Positions 43,372 through 53,292 of a stretch of 64,000 bases of DNA are shown piece after piece (position 1 is the stretch's first letter; the number at the start of each line of letters is the position of its first letter). The stretch is from assembly GCF_000429425.1 (NCBI RefSeq), contig NZ_AUBV01000007.1:1-64000 (forward strand), given 5' to 3'. The stretch is from Algoriphagus mannitolivorans DSM 15301. Lineage in GTDB: Bacteria; Bacteroidota; Bacteroidia; Cytophagales; Cyclobacteriaceae. The translations under genes were made by a program, and so were the position numbers. The notes beneath the pieces are model-generated. The model did not search any database and was not told the origin of the DNA. It was given only the letters and a program-made list of their open reading frames with translations.

Positions 43372-44688
43372 ATGACCCCAAGGCAATCTTTACTCTTTCT
43401 TTTTCTTCTTTTTAGTTTTTCTTTTGAATCCCACGCTCAAGGATTGATTCAAAAAAGACCGACTTTATATTTTTTCTCAGGCGTTTCCGGAGCAAACTTG
43501 ACCCAGTTTAACAAATTGCTGGAGGACCGAGGGCTTTCCAAAACCCCAAATCGTTACAGAAGCTATGGTTTAGGATACCAGACCCGAATCAATGATTTTA
43601 TCCTCGGATTTGAGGTGTCTCAGCACCAAAGCAAAACCAGTGAATTGGATGATTTTGAAATCCGTTATCGAACCTCCAGAGCGATGTTCAATGTGGGTTA
43701 CTCCATGACCGAAGAGGGAAGGTTTCAGTTGATTCACTATATGGCACTCGGCTTGGGCTATATTAATTTTCAGATGCTTCCTGAAAAGCAGAGTGAAGAC
43801 CTGAATCTGTTCCTCCAGGATCCCAGAGAAGGTTTTATCCTTAGGAAAAACGACATCCAAAAGGGAACCCAGAATTTTGGAGATTTCCTGACAGAGATTG
43901 GTTTTCAGATGAGCTATGATTTTGACATACCCGGGAGAAAAGAGGGCCTTCAGATTAGAGCCAGAGGCGGGTATTCTTTCAGTCCTTTTGAGGGTAGTTG
44001 GAAAATGAATGGGATAGCTTTTGATAATGCACAGGCGGGGGCTTTTTTCCGTGTTGGTGCAGGAATTACCTTGCCAGAACATAATTTCTTCTACAAAGAT
44101 GCCACAATCTCATTGTCTCTGATTCGGGGTATTCATTTCAATAAGCCTGATAAACTGAATGAAATTCTGAAAGAGAATAATTATCAGCCTTTGAACGGAA
44201 CCCCTTCTAATTGGGGGATGAGGATTTTGGGAGAGACGGAAGGCCTACTTTATGGGCTCGATGTCTTCAACCTAGCCATGGTGGGTTCTGCTAATAACTT
44301 TCAAAATCATACTTTGAATAGCTTGCGAATCTATGCAAATGGAGGTTTGAAATTTTTCCAATATAATAACTTCGCTTTGGGGATGATGGGAGGTTTAGGG
44401 TATGGAAATCTTAGATATACCCTCGCTCAAAATGAAAAGCCTGATTTCCCTGAACTTTTCGAGCAACGCAAATTCGACGGCTATCTCAGAAGCTCTGGAT
44501 TGATGCTTAAACCGGAATTTTTGATTGAATATGGAATTCCGATGACCCGTAGGAAAATTTTTGACCTCGTTCTCATGGCCTCTGCAGGCTACGAACTTGG
44601 ACTTCCCAACTACAAACTAGGAGACTTGGGGATGAAAGGTTTTATGACCGGAAGTTTTTTGACCTTTGGGGTAGGAGTGAGGCCTTAA
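43372..44688 (+). CDS. Putative outer-membrane beta-barrel protein
   Basis: 438 residues. Signal peptide ending SHAQ (MTPRQSLLFLFLLFSFSFESHAQ). The rest alternates short amphipathic strands with turns and is rich in Gly, Tyr and Phe (for example YRSYGLGYQTRINDFILGFEV and FALGMMGGLGYGNLRYTL), as expected for an outer-membrane barrel. I do not recognise a named family. It lies 54 bases after the hybrid kinase in the same direction, which may be coincidence or co-expression. Confidence 0.72.
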   Translation: MTPRQSLLFLFLLFSFSFESHAQGLIQKRPTLYFFSGVSGANLTQFNKLLEDRGLSKTPNRYRSYGLGYQTRINDFILGFEVSQHQSKTSELDDFEIRYRTSRAMFNVGYSMTEEGRFQLIHYMALGLGYINFQMLPEKQSEDLNLFLQDPREGFILRKNDIQKGTQNFGDFLTEIGFQMSYDFDIPGRKEGLQIRARGGYSFSPFEGSWKMNGIAFDNAQAGAFFRVGAGITLPEHNFFYKDATISLSLIRGIHFNKPDKLNEILKENNYQPLNGTPSNWGMRILGETEGLLYGLDVFNLAMVGSANNFQNHTLNSLRIYANGGLKFFQYNNFALGMMGGLGYGNLRYTLAQNEKPDFPELFEQRKFDGYLRSSGLMLKPEFLIEYGIPMTRRKIFDLVLMASAGYELGLPNYKLGDLGMKGFMTGSFLTFGVGVRP

Positions 44689-44773
44689 GGGCGTTTAATA
44701 AAAAAGGACAGGAATTTTTGAGATTATTTGCGAATTCTTTAATTCAAAGCCTTATAATTTGAATTATTGCTAT

Positions 44774-44781
44774 TACTTTTG
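44774..44781 (+). promoter_or_regulatory. -7 promoter element of the methionine unit
   Basis: TACTTTTG fits TAnnTTTG exactly. Transcription would start about seven bases later, at the first base of the SAM aptamer, which supports both calls. No well-spaced -33 element is evident. Confidence 0.6.
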
Positions 44782-44787
44782 GCAAAG

Positions 44788-44882
44788 CTTATCGAGAAAG
44801 ACCGAGGGAAGGGCCCTATGACGTCTTAGCAACCTGGTGACAAGGTGCTAACTCCCGTTCCGAATATGAGGAAAAAGATGAG
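44788..44882 (+). ncRNA. SAM-I (S-box) riboswitch
   Basis: The sequence follows the S-box core: cttatcgagaaagaccgagg at the 5' side, then gaagggccctatgacgtctt, agcaacctgg, and a 3' strand ending gatgag that pairs with cttatc as P1. It stands directly before metH and after a -7 element. SAM binding should lower expression of the metH-metH-metF unit. A segment at 44916-44928 can pair with the 5' strand of P1 (12 of 13 positions) and is a candidate alternative structure for the switch. Confidence 0.92.
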
Positions 44883-44946
44883 CGGAAAAGAATATTTACT
44901 TTTCCCCGTGTTTTGCTCGCTAAGCTTTTTGGTTAAAACTACGAAA

Positions 44947-46002
44947 ATGCAAAACAGAACGGAATCCCTACTTCAAGCCATTCAGAGACGAATTTTAATC
45001 TTGGATGGAGCTATGGGAACAATGATTCAACGCTATACGCTTTCTGAGGAAGATTTTAGAACCTCAGAACTTAAAAACCATCCTAAGGCACTCAAAGGCA
45101 ACAATGATTTACTTTCTTTAAGTCGCCCTGACATCATCCGTGCAATTCATCTGGAATACCTTGAAGCTGGAGCGGACATCATAGAAACGAACACCTTTTC
45201 AGGGACCAGTATCGCCCAAGAAGACTATGGACTGTCTCATTTGGCCTATGATATCAATTTCTTTTCTGCAAAAATTGCAAGGGAAGTCGCGGATCAAATC
45301 ACTGCTCAAAATCCTGATAAACCTAGGTTTGTGGCAGGTGCCATGGGACCAACCAACAGAACGGCTTCCATTTCCCCTGATGTAAATGATCCAGGCTATC
45401 GAGCCATTACTTTTGATCAACTGGCGACAGCTTATGCTGAGCAAGTAAGAGGTCTTTTGGATGGAGGCTCAGACATTTTATTGATTGAGACCATTTTTGA
45501 CACCCTGAATGCAAAGGCTGCATTATTTGCGGTTCAAGAGGTTTTTGAGGAAAGAAATATTCCTTTGGACCCGAGAGAAGGCGGAATTCCTATCATGATT
45601 TCTGGAACGATTACAGATGCTTCAGGAAGAACCCTTTCAGGGCAGACTACAGAGGCTTTTTTGATTTCAGTTTCTCATGTCCCTCTACTTTCAGTTGGAC
45701 TTAATTGTGCACTGGGAGCAAAGGAGTTGAGGCCCTATCTGAAAGTATTGTCTCAAAAATCTCCATTTTATGTATCCGCTTATCCCAATGCAGGACTTCC
45801 CAATGAATTTGGCGCATATGACCAAGGGGCGAATGAGATGGCTGATCAGGTAAGAGATTTTCTTAAAGAGGGTATGCTGAATATTTTGGGAGGCTGCTGC
45901 GGAACCACTCCAGATCACATCAGAGCATTGGCCAAAATGGCGGAAGAATTCCAGCCTAGAAAAATTGAAGAGGAACTAGAAGAGGAGGAAAACAATGCCT
46001 AA
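44947..46002 (+). CDS. metH: Methionine synthase, homocysteine-binding module (split MetH, N part)
   Basis: 351 residues from ATG 44947; an earlier in-frame start at 44845 lies inside the riboswitch and is rejected. This is the homocysteine S-methyltransferase barrel alone: [11 protein letters not shown] at the start, and the zinc cysteines in LNCALG and [10 protein letters not shown] near the C-terminus. The folate, cobalamin and activation modules are in the next gene, which overlaps by eight bases. Together they transfer the methyl group from methyltetrahydrofolate through cobalamin to homocysteine. Confidence 0.94.
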   Translation: MQNRTESLLQAIQRRILILDGAMGTMIQRYTLSEEDFRTSELKNHPKALKGNNDLLSLSRPDIIRAIHLEYLEAGADIIETNTFSGTSIAQEDYGLSHLAYDINFFSAKIAREVADQITAQNPDKPRFVAGAMGPTNRTASISPDVNDPGYRAITFDQLATAYAEQVRGLLDGGSDILLIETIFDTLNAKAALFAVQEVFEERNIPLDPREGGIPIMISGTITDASGRTLSGQTTEAFLISVSHVPLLSVGLNCALGAKELRPYLKVLSQKSPFYVSAYPNAGLPNEFGAYDQGANEMADQVRDFLKEGMLNILGGCCGTTPDHIRALAKMAEEFQPRKIEEELEEEENNA

Positions 46003-48697
46003 GCAGGATTATTTAAAATTATCAGGGCTTGAACCTTTGGTTTTCACGCCTAATATCAATTTTGTCAATATCGGTGAGCGTACCAATATCACCGGATCCA
46101 AGAAGTTTGCCCGACTGATATTGAACGGAAATTATGACGAGGCCCTCGAAGTGGCCTTGGATCAAGTGCGAGGTGGGGCTCAGGTGCTGGATGTCTGTAT
46201 GGACGAAGGCATGCTGGACGGCGAAGCAGCCATGGTTAGGTTTTTGAATCTGATTGCTTCCGAACCTGAAATCAGCCGAATTCCTATCATGATTGACAGT
46301 TCCAAGTGGAGCATCATTCTGGCAGGATTGAAATGTGTCCAAGGAAAAGGCATCGTAAACTCTATCTCCTTAAAAAACGGAGAGGAAGAGTTTATTCTTC
46401 AAGCCAAAACCATCAAAAAATTCGGAGCAGCCGTGGTAGTGATGGCTTTTGATGAAAAAGGCCAAGCAGATACCTATGAACGAAGAATTCAGATTTGTGA
46501 AAGAAGCTATAGAATCCTGGTTGATCAGGTGAAGTTTAATCCTCAGGACATCATTTTTGACCCAAATATCTTTCCTGTTGCCACCGGTATGGAGGAACAC
46601 AGAAGGAATGCATTGGACTTTTTTCTAGCCACCAAATGGATCAAAGAAAACCTTCCCGGTGCCAAAGTCAGCGGGGGAGTTAGTAATGTTTCCTTTTCAT
46701 TCCGAGGAAATGACCGGGTTCGTGAAGCGATGCATGCTGCGTTCCTGTATCATGCCATCCATCATGGAATGGACATGGGGATTGTCAATCCAACGATGCT
46801 GGAGGTTTATGACGACATTCCTAAAGATTTACTTGAAAAAGTCGAGGATGTACTCTTCGACAAACGAGAGGATGCGACCGAAAGACTTTTGGAGTTTGCG
46901 GATACAGTCAAAGCTTCTGGCAAAAAAGAGGTGGCCAATGAAGCCTGGAGATCCGATCCGGTTGCCAAGCGGATTGAGCATGCCTTGGTCAAAGGAATAT
47001 TGGATTATATCGTAGAAGACACGGAAGCAGCAAGGCTGGAATTGGTAAATCCTCTCAAGGTGATTGAAGGGCCTTTGATGGATGGAATGAACGTCGTGGG
47101 AGATCTCTTCGGAGAGGGGAAAATGTTCCTTCCCCAAGTGGTCAAATCAGCTCGCGTGATGAAAAAAGCTGTCGCCTACCTTGAACCTTTCATGCCTTTG
47201 CCTGAAGAAGGTCAGGAAGAAAGTTCTTTAAAGAAAATTCTTCTGGCGACTGTAAAAGGTGATGTTCACGACATTGGAAAAAATATTGTTGGGGTCGTTT
47301 TGGCTTGCAATAGCTATCAGATTATCGATTTGGGAGTGATGGTTGATGCTCAAAAAATCATCGACGAAGCCATCAAAAACAAAGTAGATATTATCGGGTT
47401 GAGTGGTTTGATTACCCCTTCATTGGATGAAATGGTCAATGTAGCTTCTGAAATGGAACGTCAAGGTCTGCAGATCCCACTTTTAATTGGCGGTGCGACT
47501 ACTTCCAGAATCCATACTGCAGTCAAAATAGATCCTGTTTATTCTGGGACAGTCGTACATGTGACCGATGCCAGTAAGTCTGTACCTATCGCAGGAGAGG
47601 CTATTTCAGAAGAAACTCGACAAGCGTATAAACTTCAAATCAAGGAGACTTACCGTCAACTTCGGGAAGAGCATGAGGCAAAGCAATCAGTGAAGCAGAT
47701 GGTGAGCTATGAAGAAGCGAAAGCAAACCCTGTTGAAATTGACTGGAGTTCATTTCAGCCAGTCAAGCCAAAAGTTCTTGGAAAGCAGATTATTGAAGAG
47801 TTGGATCTTGAAACCCTTCGGAAATACATAGACTGGACACCCTTTTTTAGCACCTGGATGTTGAGCGGGAAGTATCCTAAAATATTTGAAGATCCGATTG
47901 TCGGCTCTGAAGCCAAAAAACTTTATCAAGATGCCCAAACGATGCTGGATAGAATCATTTCAGAGAAGTGGTTGACCGCTAAAGCTGTTTTTGGGATTTA
48001 TCCTGTGCAGCGGCAGGAAGATGATGCGATCGTTTTTGAGCCTGATAATTCGGGGTTGAAGATTGGTCAATTCCATTTTTTGCGTCAGCAAGGAAAAAAA
48101 GGAAAAGGCGTTCCAAACCGATCTTTAGCAGATTACCTACATCCTGAAAAGCAGGATTACCTGGGTTGTTTTGCAGTGACTTCAGGATTGGGAATGGAAT
48201 CCAAATTGGCTGAATTTCAAGCCGCAGGGGACGATTACAATGATATTTTATTCAAAGCATTGGCAGACCGCTTGGCTGAAGCTGCAGCAGAATTTCTCCA
48301 TGAAGAAGTGAGGAAAAATTATTGGGGATATGCCAAGGAGGAGAGTCTGACCAATGATTCTTTGATCCGAGAGGAATATCAGGGAATTAGACCAGCACCA
48401 GGATATCCTGCTTGTCCAGAGCATTCTGAAAAAGAAACTCTTGCAAGCTTGTTGGATATGGAAAAATCCATAGGAATTTCATTAACCTCAAGCTATGCAA
48501 TGTATCCAACAAGCTCCGTTTCTGGATTTTACTTTGCACATCCTGATTCCAAATATTTTGGCTTAGGAAAAATTGCCCAAGATCAGGTAGCAAGCTATGC
48601 CATGAGAAAAGGGATCTCGCTGCAAGATGCGGAACGATTACTTTCTCCCAACTTGGCTTATACACCTTCCAATCAACTTGCGAATCAAACCTTATGA
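45995..48697 (+). CDS. metH: Methionine synthase, folate/cobalamin/activation modules (split MetH, C part)
   Basis: 900 residues. Order: pterin-binding barrel (about 15-290, [14 protein letters not shown] and IMIDSSKW), cobalamin cap (about 320-410), B12-binding domain with GDVHDIGKN (H425 is the lower axial ligand of the cobalt), and the C-terminal activation domain with [15 protein letters not shown] that binds SAM for reductive reactivation. It needs the separate homocysteine module encoded immediately upstream. Translation is coupled by an eight-base overlap. Expression is presumably set by the SAM-I riboswitch. Confidence 0.95.
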   Translation: MPKQDYLKLSGLEPLVFTPNINFVNIGERTNITGSKKFARLILNGNYDEALEVALDQVRGGAQVLDVCMDEGMLDGEAAMVRFLNLIASEPEISRIPIMIDSSKWSIILAGLKCVQGKGIVNSISLKNGEEEFILQAKTIKKFGAAVVVMAFDEKGQADTYERRIQICERSYRILVDQVKFNPQDIIFDPNIFPVATGMEEHRRNALDFFLATKWIKENLPGAKVSGGVSNVSFSFRGNDRVREAMHAAFLYHAIHHGMDMGIVNPTMLEVYDDIPKDLLEKVEDVLFDKREDATERLLEFADTVKASGKKEVANEAWRSDPVAKRIEHALVKGILDYIVEDTEAARLELVNPLKVIEGPLMDGMNVVGDLFGEGKMFLPQVVKSARVMKKAVAYLEPFMPLPEEGQEESSLKKILLATVKGDVHDIGKNIVGVVLACNSYQIIDLGVMVDAQKIIDEAIKNKVDIIGLSGLITPSLDEMVNVASEMERQGLQIPLLIGGATTSRIHTAVKIDPVYSGTVVHVTDASKSVPIAGEAISEETRQAYKLQIKETYRQLREEHEAKQSVKQMVSYEEAKANPVEIDWSSFQPVKPKVLGKQIIEELDLETLRKYIDWTPFFSTWMLSGKYPKIFEDPIVGSEAKKLYQDAQTMLDRIISEKWLTAKAVFGIYPVQRQEDDAIVFEPDNSGLKIGQFHFLRQQGKKGKGVPNRSLADYLHPEKQDYLGCFAVTSGLGMESKLAEFQAAGDDYNDILFKALADRLAEAAAEFLHEEVRKNYWGYAKEESLTNDSLIREEYQGIRPAPGYPACPEHSEKETLASLLDMEKSIGISLTSSYAMYPTSSVSGFYFAHPDSKYFGLGKIAQDQVASYAMRKGISLQDAERLLSPNLAYTPSNQLANQTL

Positions 48698-48785
48698 AAT
48701 TGAGCTTGACATTAGTGCAAATACAAGGAATATCGATTCCATAAATGAGATTCCCTGTGGCCTATGAAAAGCAAATTGTAATCAC

Positions 48786-49736
48786 ATGAAAATAACCGAA
48801 CACTTAGCAAACGCTAAATCGACTCTTTTTTCTTTTGAAATTTTGCCTCCCCTTAAAGGCCAAAGTCTGAAAGAACTTTTGGAAGGAATAGAACCTCTGA
48901 TGGAATTTAACCCTCCGTTTGTGGATGTTACCTACCATCGGGAAGAGTTTATTTACAAGAAACATCCCAATGGGCTTTTGGAAAAGGTAAGTACCAAGAA
49001 GCGTCCAGGAACTGTGGGAATATGTGCTGCGATCATGAACCGCTTCCAAGTGGATGCAGTGCCTCATTTGCTCTGTGGTGGATTTACCAAAGAAGAGACA
49101 GAGAATGCCCTGATTGATCTGAATTTCATTGGGGTTGAAAATGTACTTGCACTTCGTGGAGATGCGCCAAAGGGAGAAAAGTTTACCCCAGAGCGGGAAG
49201 GGCATGCATTTGCAGGTGAATTGGTGGAGCAAATTATCCGAATGAATCAAGGCAAATATCTGCACGAAGAAACGGAGAATAATTTTCACACAGATTTTTG
49301 TGTTGGGGTAGCGGGATATCCAGAAAAACATTTTGAAGCACCAAGCCTAAAATTTGACCTGAAGCAGCTGAAAGAGAAAGTGGATAAGGGAGCCGAGTAC
49401 ATTGTTACCCAGATGTTCTTCGATAATCAGAAGTATTTTGACTACGTGAAAAAAGTCCGTGAAGCAGGAATTGAGGTTCCGATTATTCCGGGATTAAAGC
49501 CGATTACTACTCTAGGTCAGATCACCATGCTTCCAAGGACTTTCTTTTTGGATCTTCCAGATGCCTTGATGGACGAACTGGAGAAATGTAAAACCAACGG
49601 AGAAGTCAAAGAAGTTGGAATCTCTTGGGCTATCCAACAGTCCAAAGAATTGGTAAAAGCAGGTGTGCCTAGTTTGCATTTCTATACCATGAGTAAGGCA
49701 GATACCACTTATAAGATTGCCAAAGAAGTATTTTAA
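48786..49736 (+). CDS. metF: Methylenetetrahydrofolate reductase
   Basis: 316 residues. The FAD-binding barrel has SFEILPPLKG, VDVTYHREEF, ENVLALRGDAP, VGVAGYPEKH and FYTMSKAD blocks, all typical of MetF. It reduces 5,10-methylene- to 5-methyltetrahydrofolate, the methyl donor used by the split MetH just upstream. It lies 88 bases after metH in the same direction and ends at a strong terminator. The three genes therefore form a complete methyl-transfer unit. Confidence 0.96.
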   Translation: MKITEHLANAKSTLFSFEILPPLKGQSLKELLEGIEPLMEFNPPFVDVTYHREEFIYKKHPNGLLEKVSTKKRPGTVGICAAIMNRFQVDAVPHLLCGGFTKEETENALIDLNFIGVENVLALRGDAPKGEKFTPEREGHAFAGELVEQIIRMNQGKYLHEETENNFHTDFCVGVAGYPEKHFEAPSLKFDLKQLKEKVDKGAEYIVTQMFFDNQKYFDYVKKVREAGIEVPIIPGLKPITTLGQITMLPRTFFLDLPDALMDELEKCKTNGEVKEVGISWAIQQSKELVKAGVPSLHFYTMSKADTTYKIAKEVF

Positions 49737-49762
49737 ATCTTACCTATTAACCTATTCCCTAA

Positions 49763-49789
49763 CCTGCCCATTCTTGGGCAGGTTTTTTT
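49763..49789 (+). terminator. Terminator of the methionine unit
   Basis: Perfect arms cctgccca (49763-49770) and tgggcagg (49775-49782), TTCT loop, seven Ts after it. Confidence 0.95.
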
Positions 49790-49831
49790 GTTTTTGGTTA
49801 AGAATGAAGCTTTGCCTTTTTATCTTCGGGC

Positions 49832-50683
49832 ATGATTAAGCTGATTGAATGTCCACGAGATGCCATGCAGGGCATTCCTGAATTTATAGATACCGCCATA
49901 AAAGCTGCCTATATCAACCAATTGTTGGAAGTAGGTTTTGATACGGTAGATTTTGGAAGTTTTGTGAGTCCTAAGGCTATCCCACAGATGCGGGATACTG
50001 CAGAGGTCATGGAGCTTTTGGATTTGCACCAATCGAAATCCAAACTATTGGCCATAGTAGCCAATATTCGGGGTGCTGAGGATGCGCTGCGTTTTCCGGA
50101 GATTGATTTTTTGGGCTTTCCCCTGAGTATTTCCGAGACATTTCAGCAGCGAAACACCAATGCCTCCATAGCCGAGGCTTTAAAGACTGTAGAAGCAGTT
50201 CAAAATCTTTGTGAATCCAAAGGGAAAAAGCAAGTGGTGTACCTCAGCATGGGGTTTGGGAATCCTTATGGTGACCCTTACTCTCCAGAGATGGTAGCCG
50301 AGTTTGTGGAAATATTGGCCCAGCTTCAGATAGAAATCATCTCACTTTCCGACACAGTTGGGGTCGCTACTCCAGAATTGATTCAGAAATTATTTGAGGT
50401 TCAAAGCCAGGCTTTTCCTCAAATTGAATTTGGAGCACATCTCCACAGTCGCCCGGAAGCAATTGGGGAAAAGGTGATCGCCGGCTTGAAAGGGGGCTGC
50501 AAGCGCTTTGATGGAGCTATCATGGGATATGGAGGATGTCCTATGGCAAAGGATGATTTGGTAGGGAATATGGCCACTGAACTCATGATTCAGACCCTTG
50601 AACAAGAAGGATATGATTTGGACTTGAAAAAATCAGAACTTCAGGAGGCTATGAAGCTAGCCAAGTTTGTATTCAATCCCTGA
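49832..50683 (+). CDS. Hydroxymethylglutaryl-CoA lyase-like enzyme
   Basis: 283 residues. The HMGL/DRE-TIM barrel pattern is visible: ECPRDAMQG (the R-D pair of the active site), VDFGSFVSPKAIPQM, SLSDTVGVATP, AHLHSRPE with the metal histidines, and the mobile loop GGCPMAKDDLVGN with the catalytic cysteine. It would split HMG-CoA to acetyl-CoA and acetoacetate in leucine breakdown. The first motif differs from the usual RDGLQ, so a related acyl-CoA substrate is possible. The PepSY gene starts three bases after the stop. Confidence 0.87.
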   Translation: MIKLIECPRDAMQGIPEFIDTAIKAAYINQLLEVGFDTVDFGSFVSPKAIPQMRDTAEVMELLDLHQSKSKLLAIVANIRGAEDALRFPEIDFLGFPLSISETFQQRNTNASIAEALKTVEAVQNLCESKGKKQVVYLSMGFGNPYGDPYSPEMVAEFVEILAQLQIEIISLSDTVGVATPELIQKLFEVQSQAFPQIEFGAHLHSRPEAIGEKVIAGLKGGCKRFDGAIMGYGGCPMAKDDLVGNMATELMIQTLEQEGYDLDLKKSELQEAMKLAKFVFNP

Positions 50684-50686
50684 TTC

Positions 50687-51241
50687 ATGTCTGAATCCTC
50701 CATTCCTTCCAAAGTAAAATCCATTCGAATTTACCGCCGTTTGCACAAGTGGCTGGGAATTCCTTTGATCTTATTTTTTCTCTTGATAGGGATTACCTCC
50801 ATTCTATTGGCCTGGAAAAAAAAGGCGGAACTTTTGCCACCTACCTTGAAAACCAAAGTGGAAAACGGTATTTGGATTTTACCATCCGAAATGGTGAAAA
50901 TAGGAGAGGAGGAGATGAGAAAGCAGGGTTTGGACTTTGAGGTGGATCGAATTGATATCCGTCCAGACAAAGGGATTGCAAAGGTTACTTTCAAAACTCA
51001 TTTTACCGAGGTTCAATTGGACGGATTTTCAGGAGAAGTGCTTTCCATTGAAACAAGGCATTCTGATTGGATCGAGAAGGTCCATGATGGGAGTATTATT
51101 GATTTCTACACCACTGGGGATGAAGGGGCTAAGCTGACCTATTCGACTTTTATTTCGATCGGATTGATCTTTCTGGCGGTCAGTGGGTTTTACCTTTGGT
51201 ATTATCCCAAGCTGATAAGGGATTTAAAAATAAAAAACTAA
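50687..51241 (+). CDS. PepSY-associated two-helix membrane protein
   Basis: 184 residues. One membrane helix near the N-terminus (about 20-42, WLGIPLILFFLLIGITSILL) preceded by RRLHKWLG, a PepSY-like periplasmic domain of about 90 residues, and a second helix near the C-terminus (FISIGLIFLAVSGFYLWYYP). This layout is that of a minimal PepSY-TM protein, a family often tied to iron or siderophore reduction. No iron gene is adjacent. It follows the HMGL-like gene by three bases. Confidence 0.82.
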   Translation: MSESSIPSKVKSIRIYRRLHKWLGIPLILFFLLIGITSILLAWKKKAELLPPTLKTKVENGIWILPSEMVKIGEEEMRKQGLDFEVDRIDIRPDKGIAKVTFKTHFTEVQLDGFSGEVLSIETRHSDWIEKVHDGSIIDFYTTGDEGAKLTYSTFISIGLIFLAVSGFYLWYYPKLIRDLKIKN

Positions 51242-51341
51242 ATATTTACCTTTTATGTAAAAATAATGCCGTTTGTTTTTTATTTTTTCAAATCAATTAA
51301 GTTAGTTAAATATGAAAATCTTTAATCTTAACTTATCTTTA

Positions 51342-51527
51342 ATGAAAAAAACCAGTTTTAAAGGGATTCTTTTCTTCTCCCTCGTTTTAGGATTATCGTT
51401 TGGACTTCCGCTGATTTCATCAGCAGCGGATTGTATGCAAGCAAATTCGATCGGATGTTTTGATCGATTTGGTACATTTTATCCCAAAGACATAAAAGGG
51501 TTGCCTCCCTGCTGTGGGAATCAATAG
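51342..51527 (+). CDS. Small secreted four-cysteine peptide
   Basis: 61 residues from ATG 51342; an in-frame ATG ten codons earlier would spoil the signal peptide. A signal peptide (KKTSFKGILFFSLVLGLSF and on to ISSAA) is followed by a mature peptide of about 32 residues with C31, C39, C57 and C58, ending CCGNQ. Its size, export signal and position just before a BF3164-like propeller lipoprotein recall the NVEALA-type small peptides that accompany such lipoproteins in Bacteroides. The NVEALA motif itself is not visible, so family membership is unproven. The locus is AT-rich. Confidence 0.65.
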   Translation: MKKTSFKGILFFSLVLGLSFGLPLISSAADCMQANSIGCFDRFGTFYPKDIKGLPPCCGNQ

Positions 51528-51594
51528 TCTTTAGTTGTATTTGGCCTGGAGTAAATTATCCAGGCCACTTAATCACATATTAATATCAAAAACG

Positions 51595-52635
51595 ATGAAT
51601 AGATCACTTCCTATTTTTTTTTTATCACTTTTTTTTTGCGCCTGTACTGAAAAAGGAGAAAAGCTAGTTGAGCTTGATCTCAAAGGTAAAAAGAGGGTGT
51701 ATGAAGAGCTACTTAACCCCGACAAAGTACGGGTAAGCGGTAATAATCTTTATGTGCTAGAAAGCCCTTCTATGGATGCCATGGATTCTCCAATTCATGT
51801 AATTGATTCACGCAACAATTCTTATTTAAAATCTTTTGGTACAATTGGTTTTGGGCCTGGAGAAATCTCAGATGCCAGCTCTATTGAGTTTGGAAGTAAT
51901 GACTCTTCTTTTTATATATATAGTTCAATTGACAAGAAGATCAGCGAATTTTCTTTCTTAAATACTGACTTAGCTATCCATCAAGTTAAGCAAAAAGGTG
52001 ATTTTTTTAAAGCTTATTCAGTACTTAGATCTGGTGACTCAACATTTTTAGGGTTGACAGTTGATTCCCCATCAAGACTGGTAGAGTTCTCGGCATCAGG
52101 GGATTCATTATCTGGCTTTGGAGATTTGGAAAATTTTTCTGAACGCACCGATTTAGACTACTTTAATCTTTCGCAAATGAATATGGGCTGGTTCGCAGGG
52201 AACTTTTCCAAAACCCATTTTGTAATTGCTAATCTTTTTTCTAACAAAATCGAAATTTTTGACCGAGATAAATTGACTTTTGACCGGTTCTATCTCTCTC
52301 CTAAAGAATATATGAAATTTGACCTTATCGCAGAATCTTCAGGTTACTCTGTGCATTGGGATTTAAGTTCTCCCTATCACTTCAGAGATGTCGTTGTGAC
52401 AGAGGATAGAATATTTGCCCTTTATGGTGGAATAAGTGAAGCCAAAATTCAAACTGAATCAGACATTGCTAAAACTGTGTATGTTTTTTCTTTTGCTGGT
52501 GAAATCATTGCCAAATACAGTTTGGATAGATCTGTTAAAAGTATTGCAGTTAATAAAGATTTAAGCAAGATTTATGGGATTTCGACTGATCCTGATCCAG
52601 GTATAGTTGAATTTGAGCTTCCAATAATTAAGTAA
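51595..52635 (+). CDS. BF3164-like lipoprotein (six-bladed propeller)
   Basis: 346 residues from ATG 51595, chosen because it starts a lipoprotein signal (MNRSLPIFFLSLFFCAC, lipidated cysteine about residue 17). An in-frame codon 20 positions earlier has no signal features. The rest is a repeated beta pattern with the GFGPGE motif and blade-like SSFYIYSSIDKKISEF and THFVIANLFSNKIEIF, typical of 6-bladed TolB-like/BF3164 proteins of Bacteroidota. It may bind a peptide or protein at the cell surface. It is 67 bases after the small cysteine peptide gene. Confidence 0.78.
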   Translation: MNRSLPIFFLSLFFCACTEKGEKLVELDLKGKKRVYEELLNPDKVRVSGNNLYVLESPSMDAMDSPIHVIDSRNNSYLKSFGTIGFGPGEISDASSIEFGSNDSSFYIYSSIDKKISEFSFLNTDLAIHQVKQKGDFFKAYSVLRSGDSTFLGLTVDSPSRLVEFSASGDSLSGFGDLENFSERTDLDYFNLSQMNMGWFAGNFSKTHFVIANLFSNKIEIFDRDKLTFDRFYLSPKEYMKFDLIAESSGYSVHWDLSSPYHFRDVVVTEDRIFALYGGISEAKIQTESDIAKTVYVFSFAGEIIAKYSLDRSVKSIAVNKDLSKIYGISTDPDPGIVEFELPIIK

Positions 52636-52671
52636 CTTAAATAGTCTATTTAAAATCCTATTTATTTGTGA

Positions 52672-53285
52672 TATTTTAAATCTATAGAAGATGACAAATT
52701 AAATACAGTAAATGAGCCCGATATCGAATACGATCGCTATTCCTATGCTGACGACCTTACCTGGCAGATGGATGAGATGGTCGAATTGATCCGTGTTAAT
52801 GTGTATAAAAGGGCAGCTGCAGCGCTAAGTATGAGTCATCAAAAAGTCTCATTGAGGCTTGGACCAGCGTTCTTAATTTTTTTGAAGGGAAGCCTTATCA
52901 AGTCTTTCAGGCTCCATTTGACGTTAGACTTCCTGTAAAATCAAAAAAGAACAAGGATATCGATTTTGTTATCCAGCCAGATTTGTGTGTGATTTGTGAT
53001 GAAAGCAAGTTGGATGAAGCAAGTTCCATAGGTACACCTGACTTGGTGGTCGAAATCCTGTCAACAGGAAATAACAGAAAGGAGCTGAAAGTGAAATACA
53101 AGATTTATGAGGAATCTGGGGTGAAAGAATATTGGGTGATTCATCCCAATGAACAGACTTTACAGATCTATACACTCAAGGAAGGGCACTATCATCCTTC
53201 ACGATTATTTGTTTCAGGTGATGTAGTCCATTCTTCTTGTATAGCGGGTTTTAGCCTCAATTTGGAAGAGATTTTTGAAGGATAA
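52672..53285 (+). pseudogene. Decayed Uma2-family nuclease-like gene (no start, one frameshift)
   Basis: The frame upstream of about 52848 reads EYDRYSYADDLTWQMDEM and on to YKRAAAALSMSHQKVS, the N-terminus of Uma2 (DUF820) proteins, but has no in-frame start codon after the stop at 52669. Near 52846-52851 the frame moves by one base. The next frame continues without a break through APFDVRLPV, IQPDLCVICDESKLDE and VVEILSTGN to the stop at 53283. The pieces join as one Uma2-type protein, a PD-(D/E)xK nuclease-like fold of unclear role. The loss of start plus a one-base deletion mark a pseudogene, not two genes. Confidence 0.85.
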
Positions 53286-53292
53286 ATCCGAA

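Noticed and set aside
44845-44946. An N-terminal extension of the homocysteine module of MetH
   Set aside because: The extra codons lie in the SAM-I aptamer and its downstream region; the family starts at MQNRTES (44947).
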